From CAZEAC01 sp964510065 (GTDB taxonomy: Bacteria; Bdellovibrionota_C; UBA2361; CAIXSY01), in NCBI GenBank assembly GCA_964510065.1, contig CAZEAC010000119.1, forward strand, positions 1 through 11,091: a stretch of 11,091 nucleotides of DNA, given 5' to 3'. The notes under the pieces are model-generated. The model did not search any database and was not told where the DNA came from. It was given only the letters and a program-made list of their open reading frames with translations. Every line of letters starts with the position of its first letter. Position 1 is the first letter of the stretch. Shown here one piece after another: positions 1 through 7,326 of this stretch. The position numbers and the translations under genes are program-made.

Positions 1-1194
1 CTTGGCGCTCTTAATCGTGGTCACATAACCACGCTCTTCAAGCTTGTTGTAGATAAACGGCTTGAACAGCTCCAGCGCCATCTTCTTCGGCAATCCGCAC
101 TGGTGCAGGCGAAGTTCCGGACCAACAACGACTACGGAACGGCCCGAGTAATCGACGCGCTTTCCAAGCAGGTTTTGACGGAAGCGTCCACCTTTTCCTT
201 TAAGCATGTCACTCAGCGACTTGAGCGGCCGCTTGTTAGGGCCGGTAATCGTTCTTCCGCGGCGGCCGTTATCAAAGAGCGCATCAACTGATTCCTGAAG
301 CATGCGCTTCTCGTTACGGATAATGATATCCGGCGCGCTAAGCTCAATAAGTCTCTTCAAGCGGTTGTTTCGGTTAATTACGCGACGATATAGATCGTTA
401 AGATCACTTGTCGCAAAACGTCCACCATCGAGCGGCACCAGCGGACGAAGATCCGGAGGAATTACCGGCACGGTCGTCAAGATCATCCACTCTGGACGAT
501 TCCCCGAATTCAAAAACGAATTTACGACCTTCAATCTTTTGGCAAGTTTCTTTTTCTTCGCCTCAGAAGTTGCCTTTTTGAGGTCGGCCCGAAGCTCGGT
601 ATAGAGGTTCGGCACATCAATGGCTTTAAGCATCTGGAATACGGTATCCGCACCCATCCCCGCTTCAAACCGCGATCCCCACTTCTCACGAGCAGCACGG
701 AACTCCTTTTCGCCAAGCAGTTCGCCCTTTTCGAGCTCAGATTCACCAGGATCGGTAACGATATACGCTTCGAAGTACAGCACTTTCTCGAGATCGCGGA
801 GCGATATATCGAGAATACCGCCGATTCTGCTCGGAAGGCTCTTTAAGAACCAGATGTGCGCAACAGGCGCCGCAAGATCAATATGCCCTAAACGCTCGCG
901 ACGAACCTTCGACTGAATGACTTCGACGCCGCACTTTTCGCAGACCACGCCACGGTGGCGCAGTCTCTTGTACTTACCACAGATACATTCATAGTCCTTT
1001 ACCGGACCAAAGATCTTGGCACAGAAGAGACCGTCACGTTCCGGCTTCAATGTTCTGTAGTTGATCGTTTCCGGTTTAGTCACTTCGCCAAAAGACCAGC
1101 TCCGGATCTTTTCCGGGCTGGCGAGCGAAATCTTCAGAGCGTTGAACTTAATCGGGTTCTTCGGCTTCTCAAAGAGACTAAATAGATCATCCAT
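1..1194 (-). CDS. rpoC: DNA-directed RNA polymerase subunit beta' (N-terminal 398 residues, cut by window edge)
   Basis: Beta' subunit of RNA polymerase. With beta it forms the catalytic cleft and clamp. The frame is open for exactly 398 codons from the ATG at 1194 to the window edge, so the 3' two thirds, including the NADFDGD Mg-binding loop, are outside. Visible landmarks are an N-terminus starting MDDLFSLFEKP, the clamp zinc ribbon with cysteines at residues 70, 72, 85 and 88 (ECICG...CEKCG, the same numbering as in E. coli), the family segment HIWFLKSLPSR near residue 112, and LLGKRVDYSGRS near residue 345 at the switch/lid region. The start is set by the family N-terminus and a purine-rich AAGGGA about 6 nt upstream. 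It lies 52 bp downstream of rpoB and is almost certainly cotranscribed with it. No frameshift or missing residue is seen in the visible part. Confidence 0.98.
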   Translation of the reverse strand, partial: MDDLFSLFEKPKNPIKFNALKISLASPEKIRSWSFGEVTKPETINYRTLKPERDGLFCAKIFGPVKDYECICGKYKRLRHRGVVCEKCGVEVIQSKVRRERLGHIDLAAPVAHIWFLKSLPSRIGGILDISLRDLEKVLYFEAYIVTDPGESELEKGELLGEKEFRAAREKWGSRFEAGMGADTVFQMLKAIDVPNLYTELRADLKKATSEAKKKKLAKRLKVVNSFLNSGNRPEWMILTTVPVIPPDLRPLVPLDGGRFATSDLNDLYRRVINRNNRLKRLIELSAPDIIIRNEKRMLQESVDALFDNGRRGRTITGPNKRPLKSLSDMLKGKGGRFRQNLLGKRVDYSGRSVVVVGPELRLHQCGLPKKMALELFKPFIYNKLEERGYVTTIKSAK

Positions 1195-1246
1195 AGCTTT
1201 CCCTTACCGTTTAAAGTCGTTCGAAAATGTTCTTAATAATCCTCGT

Positions 1247-4200
1247 TTACGCGTTCGCAACGTGCGCAGTACTTCCTGTTGCTGAAGCTTGATCCTCAGG
1301 GACTCCGGCTTCCGCGCCTTCGGTCTTCTCCTCAACAAGCTCAACATCAAGCGCAAGCGACTGCAGCTCCTTTAACATAACGTTAAAGGATTCAGGCAAT
1401 CCCGGCTCGAGCACATGCTCGCCTTTCACAATGGATTCATACATCCGGGTTCGTCCGGCCACATCGTCGGACTTCACTGTGAGGAATTCCTGAAGGGTGT
1501 ACGCGGCGCCATACGCCTCAAGCGCCCACACTTCCATTTCTCCAAGTCGCTGACCTCCGAACTGCGCCTTACCACCGAGCGGTTGCTGAGTGACAAGCGA
1601 ATACGGTCCGATTGAACGAGCGTGAATCTTGTCATCAACCAAGTGATCGAGCTTCAACATGTACATCACGCCGACAGTGGCTTTTTCAAGGAATTTTTCA
1701 CCGGTTCGTCCATCAGTAAGCGTAAACTGTCCCGACGGATGAATCTCGTTAAATTCCAACAGCTCGCGGATATCACCTTCCGACGCAGCATCGAACACCG
1801 GAGTAGCAACGTGAATGCCATCCATGATCCTTCGCGCAACGGTAATTAGCTCTTCGTCGTGGAGCGACTGAATGAACTTGCCACCCTTTTGTGCACGAGC
1901 CGCAGCTTTCGGATTCTCATACTGCACCCCAAGCGGGTCACCCTTTAAGGTGCGATCGAGAATCTCGCGAATCTTACCGATGATCTCCTTGCGCAGCTCC
2001 GGAGTTGCCTCGAAGCGAGGTACGCCGGTGTACGGATCTATAATCTGATCGAGAAGCTTCCTGGTCCTTCGCCCTGTCTCGAGCGCAGCCATACCAAGGT
2101 GCGACTCAAGAATTTGTCCGACGTTCATACGCGACGGCACGCCGAGCGGATTCAACACCATATCAACTGGGGTTCCATCGTCAAGGTACGGCATGTCTTC
2201 TTGCGGAACGACCTTCGAAAGCACGCCCTTATTACCGTGACGTCCGGCAAGCTTGTCGCCGACCTGAAGCTTACGCTTAATCGCCACGAACACCTTGACC
2301 ATCTTGATAACTCCAGGGGCGAGTTCATCGCCCTCTTTGAGCTTCTTGATCTTCTCAGCCAAGAACGCGCGCTTATTGTTAATAAGCTGTCCAGTACGGA
2401 CAACAATTCGATTCAGGTGCTCTTGTACTGCTTCATCACCGATCTGAATGTCACGAACATACTCAAAAGGAAGCGCCTGTAGTACCTCGATGGTAATTTC
2501 AGCACCCTTTGCGAGAAGCTGGTTTCGCTTATCGTCGACTAATCGAGCAGTAGTGATTTTTCCAACAAGCAATTCACGAATTTCCTTCAGCGCAGCATCA
2601 CGGATGATATTAATTTCATCACGCTGATCCTGTTCGATACGCGCGATTTCGCGCTTTTCGATAGCCAACATACGCTCGTCTTTGTCGGTACCCTTTCGCG
2701 AGAACACTTGCGCCGAGATAATAGTTCCCTCAACGCCAGGAGGAAGTTTTAAGCTCGTGTCGCGAACCTCTCCGGCTTTCTCGCCAAAGATTGCACGAAG
2801 TAGCTTCTCTTCTGGACTGAGCTGTGTCTCGCTCTTCGGTGTAATCTTGCCAACGAGAATATCGCCCGGATGAACTTCGGCACCGATACGGATAATGCCG
2901 GACTCATCGAGATTCTTAAGCGCTTCTTCGCCAACATTCGGAATGTCTCGCGTAATTTCTTCTTTACCGAGCTTGGTGTCACGAGCAACGCACTCGAACT
3001 CTTCGATATGAATCGAGGTGAAGATATCCTTCTTCACGAGATTTTCATTGATCAAAATAGAGTCTTCGAAATTGTACCCATGCCATGGCATGAACGCGAC
3101 CAAGCAGTTCTGTCCGAGCGCAAGCTCAGCCATCTCAGTGCTTGGACCATCCGCAATAACCTCACCCGCCGAAACCCTCTCGCCCGCTGCGACAATCGGC
3201 TTCTGATTGATACAGGTGTTCTGGTTGGAGCGACGATATTTTACAAGGTTGTAAATATCGACGCCGGTGTCCAGAGTGTCATCAGTGGTCTTGTCCGCTT
3301 TAATAACGATACGATCCGCGTCCACCGAGGCGACTGTGCCACTGCGTTTCGACACAAGAGTCGCGCCGGAATCACGCGCAACGATTGATTCGATACCTGT
3401 TCCAACTAGTGGAGCCTGTGTTCTAAGACAGGGCACCGCTTGTCGCTGCATGTTCGAACCCATCAACGCGCGGTTCGCGTCGTCGTTTTCAAGGAACGGG
3501 ATAAGCGCGGCCGCGACACTCACGATCTGCCGTGGGCTCACGTCCATCTTTGTAACTTCAGGAGCCGGCGAAAGCGTGTACTCGCCATTCTTTCGGCTCG
3601 GCACGGCGTTATCGATGAACTTATTATTATCATCTAACCCGGCACTCGCCTGCGCGATCGTTTCACGCTCTTCTTCAAGTGCAGAGAGGTACACGATATC
3701 GTCAGTTACCTTGTTATTGTTGTCGATTACGCGATAGGGCGATTCGACAAAACCAAACTCGTTGACACGAGCAAACACCGCCAACGACGCAATTAGTCCG
3801 ATATTCGGGCCTTCTGGCGTTTCAATTGGACAGATACGACCATAGTGCGTCGGGTTCACGTCGCGCACCTCGAATCCTGCGCGGTCTCGAGTAAGACCAC
3901 CTGGTCCAAGCGCGGACAGCCTTCGCTTATGCGTAATTTCGGAAAGCGGATTGGTTTGATCCATGAACTGCGAGAGCTGCGAAGAACCGAAGAACTCTTT
4001 CACTACCGCGGCAACTGGCTTGTAGTTGATCAAATCCTGCGGAACCAGGGTATCGATATCCTGCATACCCATGCGCTCTTTGACCGCACGCTCCATGCGT
4101 ACCAATCCGATACGATACTGGTTCTCGATAAGTTCACCGACAGCACGTACACGGCGGTTTCCAAGGTGATCGATATCATCAACTGCGTAACGTACGGTAT

Positions 4201-5764
4201 CGCCGGAGTTACGGAGCTCAACCAAGTACCTTACTGTCTCGATGATATCCTGCTGAGTAAGCACGACCTGATCGAGCGCCGGAGCTTCTTTGCCCTGCGA
4301 TACGTAAAGCTTGTGGTTGATCTTATAACGGCCGATATCCGAAAGATCATAGCGATCGGGATTGAAGAATAGATTCTTGAACGTCGCACTCGCGGTTTCA
4401 GGACGCGGTGGATCGCCCGGACGAAGTCTTCGATAAATTTCGATCAAGCTGTCGGTTGTCGGCTTATTGATCAAGCGCGAATACAGGTCCTCTCGCGGCG
4501 GCGACATTTTATCAGTATCGAGAGTCTTCCAAAGCGCGTCACCAATGTGGTGATCGTCTAAGTAGAGCACGCGAATGGTCTCGATTTTCTTATCACGAAG
4601 CGTCGAGATGCTACCCTTGTCGGTAACCTCGCCCTTGCTGTTAACCTTATCGGGAGTGAGCTCTTCGCCCGCGTACACGACAATGTTCAGCTTCTTAAGA
4701 AGCTCCTGTGCTACTTCATCATCAAGATCCGCAGCGGGTTGTGCGAAGCGCTCACGAATGAGCGGCCAGCCAACGAGAACTTCACCCGCTTCGGCAAGCA
4801 CTTCGCCGGTGTCGGGGTTGACAATCTTTTCAGTAGCCTCAGCAATGGTATCAGCCGATATCATGCCAGCGATTGACTCCGGATCGATCTCAATTGAATC
4901 GACTTCGGCTTCTTTCAATCGGCGAATCACTGCGCGATTGAACTTACCACCCTGCTTCACGATGACTTTGCCTGCGCCCTTGATTTCACGGAACGCTTTC
5001 TGGCCTTCAAGCTGATCGGGTTCAAACTTTTTCGTGACAAGACCACGCTTACCGAAGGTAACCGCATCAACTTTGTAATACGTGGAAAGAATCTCATCGG
5101 CAGAAAGTCCGAGCGCGCGGAGGAGTACCGTTGCGTTAAGCTTGCGGCGACGATCGATACGCACATGCAGGATATCTTTGATGTCGAATTCGAAATCGAT
5201 CCATGAACCGCGGTACGGGATAATGCGGGCAGAGAAAAGAAGCTTGCCCGAGATATGCCCCTTGCCATCGTCGTGATCAAAAAACACGCCAGGTGATCTA
5301 TGAAGCTGGCTTACAATAACGCGCTCGGTACCGTTAATCATGAAGGTACCTTTGTCCGTCATCAGCGGGATTTCGCCGAAGTAGACGACATCTTCTTTGA
5401 GCGCATTCAGGCTTCGCTGGCCTGTTTCGGGATCAACATCCCACAGCACGAGTTGAATAGTAACGCGAAGCGGCGCGGCCCAGGTCATACCTCGGTCGCG
5501 GCACTCATCAACATCATATTTCGGCGTGCCAAGCGCATATGAAACAAAATCAAGCGATGCAGTGTTATTGTAATCCTTGATCGGCAGTACCGACTTAAAA
5601 ACTTTCTGAAGTCCTATATCTTCCCGCTTGTCAGGTTCGACATCTGCCTGTAAAAACCTTTCATACGATTTCTTCTGAATCGCAATTAGGTTCGGAATCT
5701 CCGCGACCTCTGCGATTTTTGAATAACTTCTTCGCATTCTAAAGTTGGTCTTTACTTTTTTCAT
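1247..5764 (-). CDS. rpoB: DNA-directed RNA polymerase subunit beta, unusually long (1505 aa)
   Basis: Beta subunit of RNA polymerase, carrying half of the active site and the rifampicin pocket. Landmarks are KKSYERFLQ near residue 32, the fork/rif region SSQLSQFMDQ..THKRR at about 592-617 with the usual rifampicin-sensitive residues (Q, D, H, R, S), GYNFEDSIL near 895, AGRHGNKGV near 1175, and GGKAQFGGQRLGEMEVWALE near 1410. At 1505 residues it is longer than E. coli RpoB (1342). By eye the excess lies in the lineage-specific insertion after about residue 300 (some 55-60 extra residues), between about 1222 and 1318 (some 30 extra), and in an Ala/Glu/Gly-rich C-terminal tail of about 25. The start ATG follows AAGGA with only 3 nt spacing, which is short. 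The MKKVKTNFRMRRS N-terminus still makes this the best start. A 512-bp structured gap lies upstream and rpoC lies 52 bp downstream. Confidence 0.98.
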   Translation of the reverse strand: MKKVKTNFRMRRSYSKIAEVAEIPNLIAIQKKSYERFLQADVEPDKREDIGLQKVFKSVLPIKDYNNTASLDFVSYALGTPKYDVDECRDRGMTWAAPLRVTIQLVLWDVDPETGQRSLNALKEDVVYFGEIPLMTDKGTFMINGTERVIVSQLHRSPGVFFDHDDGKGHISGKLLFSARIIPYRGSWIDFEFDIKDILHVRIDRRRKLNATVLLRALGLSADEILSTYYKVDAVTFGKRGLVTKKFEPDQLEGQKAFREIKGAGKVIVKQGGKFNRAVIRRLKEAEVDSIEIDPESIAGMISADTIAEATEKIVNPDTGEVLAEAGEVLVGWPLIRERFAQPAADLDDEVAQELLKKLNIVVYAGEELTPDKVNSKGEVTDKGSISTLRDKKIETIRVLYLDDHHIGDALWKTLDTDKMSPPREDLYSRLINKPTTDSLIEIYRRLRPGDPPRPETASATFKNLFFNPDRYDLSDIGRYKINHKLYVSQGKEAPALDQVVLTQQDIIETVRYLVELRNSGDTVRYAVDDIDHLGNRRVRAVGELIENQYRIGLVRMERAVKERMGMQDIDTLVPQDLINYKPVAAVVKEFFGSSQLSQFMDQTNPLSEITHKRRLSALGPGGLTRDRAGFEVRDVNPTHYGRICPIETPEGPNIGLIASLAVFARVNEFGFVESPYRVIDNNNKVTDDIVYLSALEEERETIAQASAGLDDNNKFIDNAVPSRKNGEYTLSPAPEVTKMDVSPRQIVSVAAALIPFLENDDANRALMGSNMQRQAVPCLRTQAPLVGTGIESIVARDSGATLVSKRSGTVASVDADRIVIKADKTTDDTLDTGVDIYNLVKYRRSNQNTCINQKPIVAAGERVSAGEVIADGPSTEMAELALGQNCLVAFMPWHGYNFEDSILINENLVKKDIFTSIHIEEFECVARDTKLGKEEITRDIPNVGEEALKNLDESGIIRIGAEVHPGDILVGKITPKSETQLSPEEKLLRAIFGEKAGEVRDTSLKLPPGVEGTIISAQVFSRKGTDKDERMLAIEKREIARIEQDQRDEINIIRDAALKEIRELLVGKITTARLVDDKRNQLLAKGAEITIEVLQALPFEYVRDIQIGDEAVQEHLNRIVVRTGQLINNKRAFLAEKIKKLKEGDELAPGVIKMVKVFVAIKRKLQVGDKLAGRHGNKGVLSKVVPQEDMPYLDDGTPVDMVLNPLGVPSRMNVGQILESHLGMAALETGRRTRKLLDQIIDPYTGVPRFEATPELRKEIIGKIREILDRTLKGDPLGVQYENPKAAARAQKGGKFIQSLHDEELITVARRIMDGIHVATPVFDAASEGDIRELLEFNEIHPSGQFTLTDGRTGEKFLEKATVGVMYMLKLDHLVDDKIHARSIGPYSLVTQQPLGGKAQFGGQRLGEMEVWALEAYGAAYTLQEFLTVKSDDVAGRTRMYESIVKGEHVLEPGLPESFNVMLKELQSLALDVELVEEKTEGAEAGVPEDQASATGSTAHVANA

Positions 5765-5767
5765 ATG

Positions 5768-5772
5768 TCCTT
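5768..5772 (-). promoter_or_regulatory. rpoB ribosome binding site, closely spaced
   Basis: AAGGA on the minus strand lies only 3 nt before the rpoB ATG. Spacing of 5-9 nt is usual. No better purine run or alternative in-frame start with a ribosome site is seen nearby: the next ATG, codon 10, has none. Confidence 0.5.
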
Positions 5773-5848
5773 ATTCTGTTCGACGAAATCTAATTAGCTC
5801 TCAGGCCAAAGATACACTCCCCCGTCGCGCCGCGTGAAGCGACACTGC

Positions 5849-5911
5849 GTTCTCGCGAACTAAGTGTTTTCGAAAACGCTGCGTTCTCGAAAACACTTAG
5901 TTCGCGAGAAC
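5849..5911. repeat. Array of four 12-bp palindromes at 17-bp spacing, forming one 29-bp hairpin
   Basis: On the plus strand the units are GTTCTCGCGAAC (5849-5860), GTTTTCGAAAAC (5866-5877, perfect palindrome), GTTCTCGAAAAC (5883-5894) and GTTCGCGAGAAC (5900-5911). They begin exactly 17 bp apart and are separated by the 5-bp linkers TAAGT, GCTGC and ACTTA. The flanks repeat the linker words: ACTGC at 5844-5848 and ACTTA at 5912-5916. The whole array is also one long inverted repeat, 5849-5877 against 5883-5911, with loop GCTGC. Its single imperfect position (5874/5886) is an A-C mismatch in plus-strand RNA but a G-U wobble in minus-strand RNA, so the rpoB-sense transcript can pair all 29 positions. 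It could be an RNase III site, an operator array or a small palindromic insertion. The structure is certain, the function is not. Confidence 0.9.
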
Positions 5912-5958
5912 ACTTATGAGAGCAAAGGCTCGAAAGTAAAAAAGTGCGATGCAAGTTT

Positions 5959-5972
5959 CCTACCCGAATAGG
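5959..5972 (-). other. Small stem-loop with TTCG-type loop
   Basis: In minus-strand RNA CCTAT pairs with GTAGG (four Watson-Crick pairs plus a U-G) around the loop TCGG. It lies in the presumed rpoB leader. It is short and could be chance. Confidence 0.3.
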
Positions 5973-6011
5973 CCTCGCGCCAATAAAAGCAATGTTAAGG
6001 TACCAAATGCG

Positions 6012-6069
6012 ATCGTCACCATTCCGAACTTCACCGTTAAGGTGAAATTGCCGCAAATAAGGTGACGAT
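6012..6069. repeat. Nested inverted repeats (9-bp outer, 6-bp inner) in the rpoB leader
   Basis: Outer arms ATCGTCACC (6012-6020) and GGTGACGAT (6061-6069) are perfect complements. Inside them TTCACC (6030-6035) and GGTGAA (6041-6046) form a second perfect stem with a 5-nt loop. Both stems share the core TCACC/GGTGA. The outer right arm lies a few bases downstream of a perfect TATAAT (minus strand, 6074-6079), where transcription would start if that box is used. It could be a paired operator or an RNA hairpin in the leader. Confidence 0.6.
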
Positions 6070-6073
6070 GCGG

Positions 6074-6079
6074 ATTATA
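6074..6079 (-). promoter_or_regulatory. TATAAT box without a convincing -35
   Basis: A perfect TATAAT on the minus strand points toward rpoB. No good TTGACA-like hexamer lies 16-18 bp upstream and there is no TGN extension. The nearest TTGGCA is 27 bp away. It may be a weak or activator-dependent promoter, or chance. Confidence 0.25.
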
Positions 6080-6124
6080 GATTAAGATCACCAAGCCGCT
6101 CTGTGCTGCCAACAGTCGATCGGT

Positions 6125-6153
6125 AGTATAGGAGGTCTAAAAAAAACTCACAA
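6125..6153 (-). promoter_or_regulatory. Candidate sigma70-type promoter for rpoBC
   Basis: TTGTGA (6148-6153) is separated by exactly 17 bp from TATACT (6125-6130), both on the minus strand. The matches are 4/6 and 5/6 to the -35 and -10 consensus. Transcription would start near 6118 and give a leader of about 350 nt containing the nested dyads and the four-palindrome hairpin. It lies downstream of the attenuator-like hairpin, so it could supply rpoBC independently of rplL readthrough. Confidence 0.45.
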
Positions 6154-6224
6154 CCCCCTACACCCCTTAAAGATTTACCGACGTTGTCGTACTACGAGCA
6201 AGCTTTGGCGAAATCTTTTCCACC

Positions 6225-6260
6225 TGCCAAAAGCGCTGCGTTTCTAATAAAACACAGCGC
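6225..6260 (-). terminator. Attenuator-like hairpin just after rplL
   Basis: In minus-strand RNA an 11-bp stem, GCGCTGTGTTT against AAACGCAGCGC (6250-6260 and 6233-6243), closes a 6-nt loop and is followed at once by TTTTGG. The one imperfect pair is U-G in this strand and C-A in the other, so the minus-strand transcript folds better. The T tract is short (4), which suggests partial rather than full termination, as at the known rplL-rpoB attenuator of E. coli. It begins 16 nt after the rplL stop codon. Confidence 0.55.
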
Positions 6261-6276
6261 ATTCAGCAGTTTACAT

Positions 6277-6663
6277 CTACTTAAGGCTTGCTTTGGCGCC
6301 CGCTTCTTCAAGTTTCTTCTTGAAACCCTCGGCATCCGCCTTGGCAACACCCTCTTTGAGGGTCTTAGGAGCCGCGTCAACGAGATCCTTGGCTTCTTTC
6401 AAACCAAGACCAGTGATCTCGCGAACGACCTTAATGACCTTCACCCGATCATTGCCCGCGTTATCGAGCACGATAGTGAATTCAGTCTTCTCCTCGGCAG
6501 GAGCAGCCGCCGCACCACCAGCCGCGCCGCCCGCGACCATCGCTACGGGGGCAGCCGCGGATACTCCGAGCTCCTCCTCAAGCGACTTCACAAGCTTCGC
6601 TGCATCAAGCAACGACATGCCCTTAATAAAATCCTTCACCTGCTCTAAGGTTACTTCACTCAT
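6277..6663 (-). CDS. rplL: 50S ribosomal protein L7/L12
   Basis: Acidic stalk protein of the large subunit. Dimers bind L10 and recruit and activate translational GTPases. The 128 residues show the three expected parts: an N-terminal dimerisation helix region (residues 1-35, VKDFIKGMSLLDAAKLVKSL), an Ala/Gly hinge at about 36-57 (VAMVAGGAAGGAAAAPA), and the C-terminal domain with EKTEF, IKVVREITGLGLKEAKDLV and a final KKKLEEAGAK helix. The length is a little above the usual 120-125. The start is supported by AAAGGAG 8 nt upstream, the strongest ribosome site in the window, consistent with L7/L12 being made in excess over other ribosomal proteins. It lies 92 bp downstream of rplJ and is followed by an attenuator-like hairpin. 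Confidence 0.98.
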   Translation of the reverse strand: MSEVTLEQVKDFIKGMSLLDAAKLVKSLEEELGVSAAAPVAMVAGGAAGGAAAAPAEEKTEFTIVLDNAGNDRVKVIKVVREITGLGLKEAKDLVDAAPKTLKEGVAKADAEGFKKKLEEAGAKASLK

Positions 6664-6671
6664 GGTTTCTA

Positions 6672-6678
6672 CTCCTTT
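6672..6678 (-). promoter_or_regulatory. Strong rplL ribosome binding site
   Basis: AAAGGAG on the minus strand lies 8 nt before the rplL ATG. It is the best Shine-Dalgarno match of this gene set and fits the need for several L7/L12 copies per ribosome. Confidence 0.8.
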
Positions 6679-6755
6679 TCTAAAAATAAAATATCGTCAC
6701 ACCACTAACGTAATTTTCGTCGCGACCGTCACCGCTTGGTGGCAATGCAAAAAAA

Positions 6756-7304
6756 CTACGCCGCTTTCTCCTCCAACTGCTTCCTTCTCGCCTCGATTAC
6801 CCTGACCACCTGTTCTCCAGGAGCCTGAATAATTCTCGCCAGCTGTGTTGCCGGTGCCATAATAACTCGTAGCAGCATCGCCAGAGTTTCTGCCTTGCCA
6901 GGCATTTTGGAGAGGCTATCAACGGCTTTCGCATCAAGGAACGCGCTCTCAAACCACGCCCCTTTTATCTTAAGCTTATCGTTGTCTTTGACGAACTTTG
7001 CGATGACTTTCGCTGGTGCCACCGGATCACTCTCCGAGAAGATCACCAAACTTGGTCCCTTAAGCGTCGCCAAAAACTTGTCGAACTCTTCAGCCTTCTT
7101 CGCCTTCAGCACATCTTTTGCCGAAAGTCTGGCGAGAGTATTTCGCACCACCATTGCATGCGCTCCCGCGGTTCGAAGCTCGCGGCGAAGCTTCGTCATT
7201 TGAGCAACGGTAAGCCCCAAGTAGTCCCCACAAAGGGCGATTTGCGCCTTTTGATAGCAGCTCTTGAGAAACTCAACTTGCTCCTGCTTCTCTGCTCTAT
7301 TCAT
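6756..7304 (-). CDS. rplJ: 50S ribosomal protein L10
   Basis: Base of the L7/L12 stalk. It binds 23S rRNA beside L11 and carries L7/L12 dimers on its C-terminal helix. The 182 residues begin MNRAEKQEQVEFLK, as in the family, followed by the conserved globular part (YLGLTVAQMTKLRRELR at about residue 29, VVRNTLARLS near 53, GPSLVIF near 84) and a C-terminal segment (RVIMAPATQLARIIQAPGEQ, then a charged tail RRKQLEEKAA). The start is supported by AGGTGA just upstream. Only 22 bp separate it from rplA, leaving no room for a classical L10 leader between the genes. A 92-bp gap precedes rplL. Confidence 0.97.
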   Translation of the reverse strand: MNRAEKQEQVEFLKSCYQKAQIALCGDYLGLTVAQMTKLRRELRTAGAHAMVVRNTLARLSAKDVLKAKKAEEFDKFLATLKGPSLVIFSESDPVAPAKVIAKFVKDNDKLKIKGAWFESAFLDAKAVDSLSKMPGKAETLAMLLRVIMAPATQLARIIQAPGEQVVRVIEARRKQLEEKAA

Positions 7305-7326
7305 AGTTCACCTAAACTCAAAAAAA

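Larger units (their letters stand above)
5765..6276 (-). other. Structured rplL-rpoB intergenic region (512 bp), probable regulatory leader of rpoBC
   Basis: No credible gene lies here. In the direction of transcription it contains a hairpin with a short T run right after rplL, a sigma70-like promoter, a perfect TATAAT next to nested dyads, a small stem-loop with a TTCG-type loop, and a 63-nt hairpin made of four palindromes. In E. coli the equivalent gap (about 320 bp) holds a partial attenuator and an RNase III processing site that uncouple rpoBC from the ribosomal protein genes. The same logic is inferred here from layout and RNA structure, not shown. Confidence 0.6.

Noticed and set aside
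3958..3998. Possible rifampicin-resistance changes in RpoB
   Set aside because: The key Q, D, H, R and S residues are wild type. Only a conservative difference from E. coli (QTN for QNN) is seen.
2099..4372. Long plus-strand open frames opposite rpoB
   Set aside because: They are antisense shadows of the conserved rpoB reading frame, with no ribosome sites or family signatures.
5849..5911. SOS (LexA-type GAAC/GTTC) operators in the palindrome array
   Set aside because: The half-sites look similar, but spacing and orientation do not match the LexA boxes I know, and rpoB is not an SOS gene.
5790..6056. 88-codon minus-strand open frame between rplL and rpoB
   Set aside because: It starts with TTG inside a hairpin, has no ribosome site, and half of it is translation of the four-palindrome array.
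6130..6136. Perfect AGGAGGT on the plus strand
   Set aside because: No start codon follows at a usable distance, and the plus strand has no gene here. It is the complement of the spacer of the proposed rpoB promoter.
6141..6170. T-rich run on the minus strand as an intrinsic terminator
   Set aside because: The eight-T run is preceded by G-rich unpaired sequence with no GC stem, and it fits better as promoter spacer.
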